Positions 61,170-64,000 of a stretch of DNA of 64,000 bases are shown piece after piece. The notes under the pieces are model-generated. The model was not told where the DNA came from. It did no database searches and saw only the letters and a program-made list of their open reading frames with translations. Origin of the DNA: Terriglobales bacterium (GTDB lineage Bacteria; Acidobacteriota; Terriglobia; Terriglobales; Acidobacteriaceae); NCBI GenBank assembly GCA_035764005.1, contig DASTZZ010000065.1:106283-170282 (forward strand), written 5' to 3'. The stretch's first letter is position 1. Each line of letters opens with the position of its first letter. Made by a program: the position numbers and the translations under genes.

Positions 61170-61760
61170 GCCGGCAGTCTGCAAAGTGCTGGCTGCAATC
61201 GTCACCGCCGGTCGGTGTACGCCGAGCATCATGGCCATGAACTCCTGCCGCATAGCAAACTCGGGCCGTTGAACGCGGTCGTAAATCAGGCTGAGCCACC
61301 GCGCCAGGCGCGTATTCACTTCGTGCATGCGATTGCAGGCGGCGGTTTGCCCAGTCATGGCGAGGAAGGCATGTATGTAAGACGCAACCAGCCTGTTCAG
61401 CGGCGAAGGTTTATCCATGACTTCACGCTTAAACTCCGCCGCGGTCATGCGCAAGGCTGTTCCGGCAATCTGTACGATGGTGCGGCTGTTTGTGGTCTCC
61501 TGCTGCAGCCAGAACTGGATTCCAACCACACCTTCGATGCCCATGAGTCCGATCTCGACGCTGGATCCATCGCGCAGGTCCTGCAAAGTGGAAGTAACAA
61601 GATCGATCGGAAAGTAGATATACCGAATCGGCTGATCGGGTTCGATGAGATGTTTGCCGACCTCGATTTCAACTGGATCAAGCAGCGGAAGCAAGCGCCG
61701 GCGCTCGTCTTCGGGTAATGCCGCCAGGATAAGGTTGTCGCGACCGTTCTGATATTGCAC
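61014..61760 (-). CDS. Crp/Fnr-family transcriptional regulator, GTG start
   Basis: 248 residues from GTG 61760. N-terminal cyclic-nucleotide-binding-like barrel (LLPLLDPVEIEVGKHLIEPDQPIRYIYFPIDLVTSTL, about 23-60), dimer helix near VASYIHAFLAMTGQTAACNRMHEVNTRLARWLSL, and winged HTH with recognition helix MMLGVHRPAVTIAASTLQTAGLISYRRGHITI (about 180-210). The phosphate-binding Arg-Ser of CAP is replaced by DGSSVEIGLMGIEGVVG, so cAMP binding is unlikely; no N-terminal Fnr cysteines. This GRP/YeiL-like subgroup is abundant in soil bacteria. Flanked by two HTH paralogues and a CheB-type gene. Confidence 0.9.
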   Translation of the reverse strand: MQYQNGRDNLILAALPEDERRRLLPLLDPVEIEVGKHLIEPDQPIRYIYFPIDLVTSTLQDLRDGSSVEIGLMGIEGVVGIQFWLQQETTNSRTIVQIAGTALRMTAAEFKREVMDKPSPLNRLVASYIHAFLAMTGQTAACNRMHEVNTRLARWLSLIYDRVQRPEFAMRQEFMAMMLGVHRPAVTIAASTLQTAGLISYRRGHITIDDPVGLRESACECYGIIEAQFDKMFGQDWRERAQASRLSV

Positions 61761-61876
61761 TCATAGATTTGAGCGCATTTTCACTCCAGAATGACCCACG
61801 CAAAGATGCGCCCGCAGAGTCTCGATCCGGGGTACGCCGTGTGAGTGCGACCTTGCCGCTGTTCTGTGAACAGGCT

Positions 61877-62287
61877 TCAGGCCGATGTGGATTGTGTCTT
61901 CGGAGCGGACGTGGAAAGAGAGCGTGATCGGCGCCCCATCGCCTTCAGCATGGAGTTGTTGAGTTTTGTTAATAGTTGACTTGTATCCTCGAGCCGCTTC
62001 TGCATCGAGGCGGCGCGGGCGTGGCTCAGACGTGCCTTCTGATAGATTTCGTCAACTCGCAGTGCGTTGATGAACTTACCGCCGCGTACTGGACTACGAT
62101 TGAGCCAGACATCAACTTCGTCTGAAAACGCGAGGACAGCACTGCGCGGTGACCCGGCAGGACGGTGAATGGGAAACCCAAGCCGCACTTCGTAGCGCTG
62201 AATTGTCCGCACGCCGCGGCCGGTATAATTCGAGATCTCTTTCCATGAATGTAGAACCTGACGAGTGGACGAGACCTGCGGGTTCAT
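61877..62287 (-). CDS. HTH protein with C-terminal coiled coil (paralogue 2)
   Basis: 136 residues from ATG 62287 (AAGGAAT 8 bases ahead). Shares with the product of 59866 the block VLHSWKEISNYTGRGVRTIQ RYEVRLGFPIHRPAGSPRSA VLAFSDEVDVWL (about 11-60), then VDEIYQKARLSHARAASMQKRLEDTSQLLTKLNNSMLKAM, a predicted coiled coil, and a Ser/Thr tail. About 60% identity to paralogue 1 over the HTH by eye. Likely arose by duplication; the pair surrounds the Crp-family gene. Confidence 0.78.
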   Translation of the reverse strand: MNPQVSSTRQVLHSWKEISNYTGRGVRTIQRYEVRLGFPIHRPAGSPRSAVLAFSDEVDVWLNRSPVRGGKFINALRVDEIYQKARLSHARAASMQKRLEDTSQLLTKLNNSMLKAMGRRSRSLSTSAPKTQSTSA

Positions 62288-62444
62288 CGTAAATTCCTTC
62301 GCGTTCAAGTACATTCTAATCCCGTTTGAGTCGCGGGAACGGAAATGTTTCTCCTTAATCCACCACGAATGGCAGCGATTTTTTCGTCAGATGGGTCCAG
62401 GCCTTTTCCAATGCGCCATGCCCGAAATCATGCGGTTGATCAGC

Positions 62445-62654
62445 TCACAATTTTGGCCGACGCCTTTGCTCCCGTGCTTTACGCGCGTTGGCACGTTGCT
62501 GTGTGATGCGCGCCCGGAGCCGCTCAGTGCGTTCGTGAGCTACTTCCAGCGATTCATGCAGGTCGTGGGCCTCTTCCAGCAGCAGGCGAGTCTTGGCAGT
62601 GGCTCTCTCGGCGGCCTTCACGAGTTCTTCGAGGGTTTTTTTCTTTTCCGGCAC
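62445..62654 (-). CDS. 69-aa coiled-coil protein downstream of CheB gene
   Basis: GTG start at 62654. Entirely charged heptads: EKKKTLEELVKAAERATAKTRLLLEEAHDLHESLEVAHERTERLRARITQQRANARKAREQRRRP. Starts 16 bp after the CheB-like stop, on the same strand. The composition resembles the coiled coil at the end of the CheB-like protein, so they may interact. No family. Confidence 0.6.
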   Translation of the reverse strand: MPEKKKTLEELVKAAERATAKTRLLLEEAHDLHESLEVAHERTERLRARITQQRANARKAREQRRRPKL

Positions 62655-62669
62655 AGCAAGATTGAGCCT

Positions 62670-63665
62670 CTAACTTACCTGTTCCACCTGCTCGGTAGTT
62701 TCTTCTTCGGTCCCCTCAGCTTCGCTCTGGCGGCGCTTTGAGCCTAGCAACACTTCCCGCAACACAGCAGCATGATGGGTGCGCTCAGTAGCGCGCTCTG
62801 CGAACCTCTTATAGGCGTGAGTGCGGCCGCGCTTCTGCGCCGTCTCCGCCAAACGTCGTTCCAAAGCGGCACTCTCTTCCAAAGATCGCAGTGCGACCCA
62901 CAGCGAGCGCTCCACGTCTTCATCATTGGCCTGGAACATGCCTTCGGGCGAATACGAATGTCCAACGCGGCATTCGAAGCATATATCTCCGTTTTCCTCC
63001 ACTTCCCAGATGGTGCCGTGACAATCGGGACAGGTGAACGGAGTTTGCGTGCGTTTCTTTTGCGTCTTTTTCTTGTGGTTAGAACGATGAGCCATCGGTT
63101 TGGCCTCCACTCCGGCGAGGCGGTTGATGATGTTGGCAATTTCCGTCAGGGGCACACAGTAATCGGGCTGCACTTGCTCGAGCGCACTCTTCGGCATGGA
63201 GGCCACTTCGGCGTCATCTGGGCTTTGTATGATGGTCGTGCCGCCGGCGTTATGAATCGCGAGCAGCCCGGAGCTGCCGTCGTCCAGAAATCCGGTGAGC
63301 ACCACACCGACTACGCGCTCCCCAAAATGGCGCGCCGCAGTTCGAAACAGCAGATCGATTGCCGGCCGATGGCGGTTGTGCCGCGGCCCGTTCACCACGC
63401 GTACTTCATTGCCTTCCAGCAGCAGATGGCGATCGGGAGCCGCTACATAAATTCGCCCGGGGCGGATTGCCTCTCCATCTTCCGCCTGATGGGCGGGGAT
63501 TTTGGAACGTCGATTCAGGATGTTGGCCAGCAGCCCGGAGCTGTCGGGTGAGACATGTACTACGACGAAAATAGCCGCATCGAGGTCAGCAGAAAGCCCG
63601 CTGGTAATTTCTTTCAGCGCTCCGATACCGCCGGCCGACGCTCCGATCACTACGATATCGTGCAC
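62670..63665 (-). CDS. CheB-type methylesterase with zinc-ribbon and coiled-coil tail, no receiver
   Basis: 331 residues, GTG start 63665 with GGAG 9 bases ahead. Methylesterase domain about 1-185: Ser10 in VIGASAGGIGAL, His37 in VVHVSPDSSG, Asp129 in LTGFLDDGSSG complete the CheB triad. The N-terminal response-regulator domain of chemotaxis CheB is absent. After a basic linker (HRSNHKKKTQKKRT) comes CPDC...CFEC, a zinc ribbon (about 215-240), and a charged helix (LERRLAETAQKRGRTHAYKRFAERATERTHHA). Stand-alone CheB proteins of this kind are found outside chemotaxis operons; no mcp, cheR or cheA is near, so the substrate is probably not a chemoreceptor. Confidence 0.88.
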   Translation of the reverse strand: MHDIVVIGASAGGIGALKEITSGLSADLDAAIFVVVHVSPDSSGLLANILNRRSKIPAHQAEDGEAIRPGRIYVAAPDRHLLLEGNEVRVVNGPRHNRHRPAIDLLFRTAARHFGERVVGVVLTGFLDDGSSGLLAIHNAGGTTIIQSPDDAEVASMPKSALEQVQPDYCVPLTEIANIINRLAGVEAKPMAHRSNHKKKTQKKRTQTPFTCPDCHGTIWEVEENGDICFECRVGHSYSPEGMFQANDEDVERSLWVALRSLEESAALERRLAETAQKRGRTHAYKRFAERATERTHHAAVLREVLLGSKRRQSEAEGTEEETTEQVEQVS

Positions 63666-63728
63666 TGGATTGGCTCCATCGTTGGTTGGAACTCAGGTGG
63701 TAGGGGAAAGATGTCCGGCGGCAAGCAA

Positions 63729-63843
63729 AGCACTCAGCACTCAGCATTCAGCCAGACCGCAGCACTCACTAAATCAAAAATCAGCCACAACAGTCCGTCG
63801 AGCTTCGTTTTGCCCACCTGCTGAGTGCTGATTGCTGACTGCT
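63729..63843. repeat. gene-less heptamer inverted repeat
   Basis: Left arm 63729-63752 reads AGCACTC, AGCACTC, AGCATTC, AGC; right arm 63820-63843 is its complement at 21 of 24 positions, mismatches recurring every 7 nt. The 67 bp between have no gene. Same design as the arms at 52828-53337. Confidence 0.7.
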
Positions 63844-63959
63844 CACCTCTGCCTCCCACAAATAAATACGCCAACTTGCGCCCACGCGGGTGTGTAATAG
63901 AGAAGTACCCGACAAAGGTTCGGCCGCCATCGACCCAACCCCTGCTGGGCGGAGGCGTA

Positions 63960-64000
63960 ATGGCGCAGTTTGATGTCCACGACGACCGGACGGAAAGTCG
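63960..64000 (+). CDS. start of an unidentified gene, cut by window end
   Basis: ATG 63960 with GGAGG 5 bases before it opens MAQFDVHDDRTES... and runs off the window. The first residues loosely recall CcdB-type toxins (MxQFxV), but 13 residues are not enough to name it. Confidence 0.45.
   Translation, partial: MAQFDVHDDRTES

Overview
The window looks like the chromosome of a soil-type member of the Acidobacteriota (Terriglobia/Koribacter-like). This is inferred from the gene content: an Oar-like TonB-dependent receptor with an N-terminal carboxypeptidase-regulatory domain at the left edge, Ser/Thr kinases of the HRDIKPAN type, many secreted proteins of lineage-restricted appearance, the LHSWKEI...GRGVRT.QRYE helix-turn-helix proteins, moderately high G+C by eye, and no rRNA, tRNA, CRISPR or phage genes. 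It is mostly ordinary chromosomal sequence. The unusual material lies in the intergenic DNA, which is rich in short-period inverted repeats and palindromic elements.

Layout. 1-8.3 kb: partial TonB-dependent receptor preceded by a LacI-type palindrome, small 2Fe-2S ferredoxin, membrane Ser/Thr kinase, ribokinase, AhpD-like protein, an anchored unknown, dienelactone hydrolase, divergent Zn alcohol dehydrogenase with a 47-aa membrane protein, and gluconokinase. 8.4-16 kb: phosphoketolase and acetate kinase (a pentose-phosphate to acetyl-P to acetate plus ATP route; gluconokinase can feed it), an FAH-fold hydrolase/dehydratase, an SDR, and a 3-oxoacid CoA-transferase whose A and B genes are split by an antisense small membrane gene. 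16-32.6 kb: secreted unknowns, YkgJ-type Cys-cluster protein, peptide deformylase, a TPR-ClC-secreted protein operon, PIG-L deacetylase, APC permease, DinB-like protein, aminotransferase, patatin, TPR protein, lipoprotein and pirin. 33-36 kb: fucose operon (FucP permease, DUF718 mutarotase, Tat-exported GH29 fucosidase). 36.5-44.3 kb: YdjM-like membrane protein, M13 peptidase, 7-bladed lactonase, CrtI-like oxidoreductase and methylmalonate-semialdehyde dehydrogenase.

44.5-59.3 kb is an envelope or exopolysaccharide-flavoured region. On the minus strand: a 1.4-kb-codon periplasmic TPR/outer-membrane barrel protein (BcsC/PelB-like topology), a degenerate sugar-nucleotidyltransferase with a left-handed beta-helix, a STAS protein lacking the phosphorylatable serine, a flippase and a ParB-like-fold protein, with several translationally coupled pairs. 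On the plus strand: a GT-C-like polytopic protein coupled to three exported proteins, then a TonB protein with a 35-aa membrane protein. 59.8-64 kb: two paralogous HTH proteins, a zinc-ribbon protein, a Crp/Fnr regulator, and a CheB methylesterase with a zinc-ribbon/coiled-coil tail.

Most interesting signals: (i) a 510-bp cassette in which a four-helix-bundle (S23/IVP family) gene sits exactly between 39-nt inverted arms built of 7-nt units, with a second, gene-less heptamer inverted repeat near the right end; (ii) a 73-nt palindromic element with conserved ends and a variable loop in two copies, 46643-46715 and 59581-59653; (iii) a REPIN-like family with TGTCATTCC/GGAATGACA ends; (iv) a structured leader before the PIG-L gene; (v) paired 7-mer direct repeats with 11-bp period in a convergent gap. 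Everything was read by eye; family names are from motif recognition, not searches.
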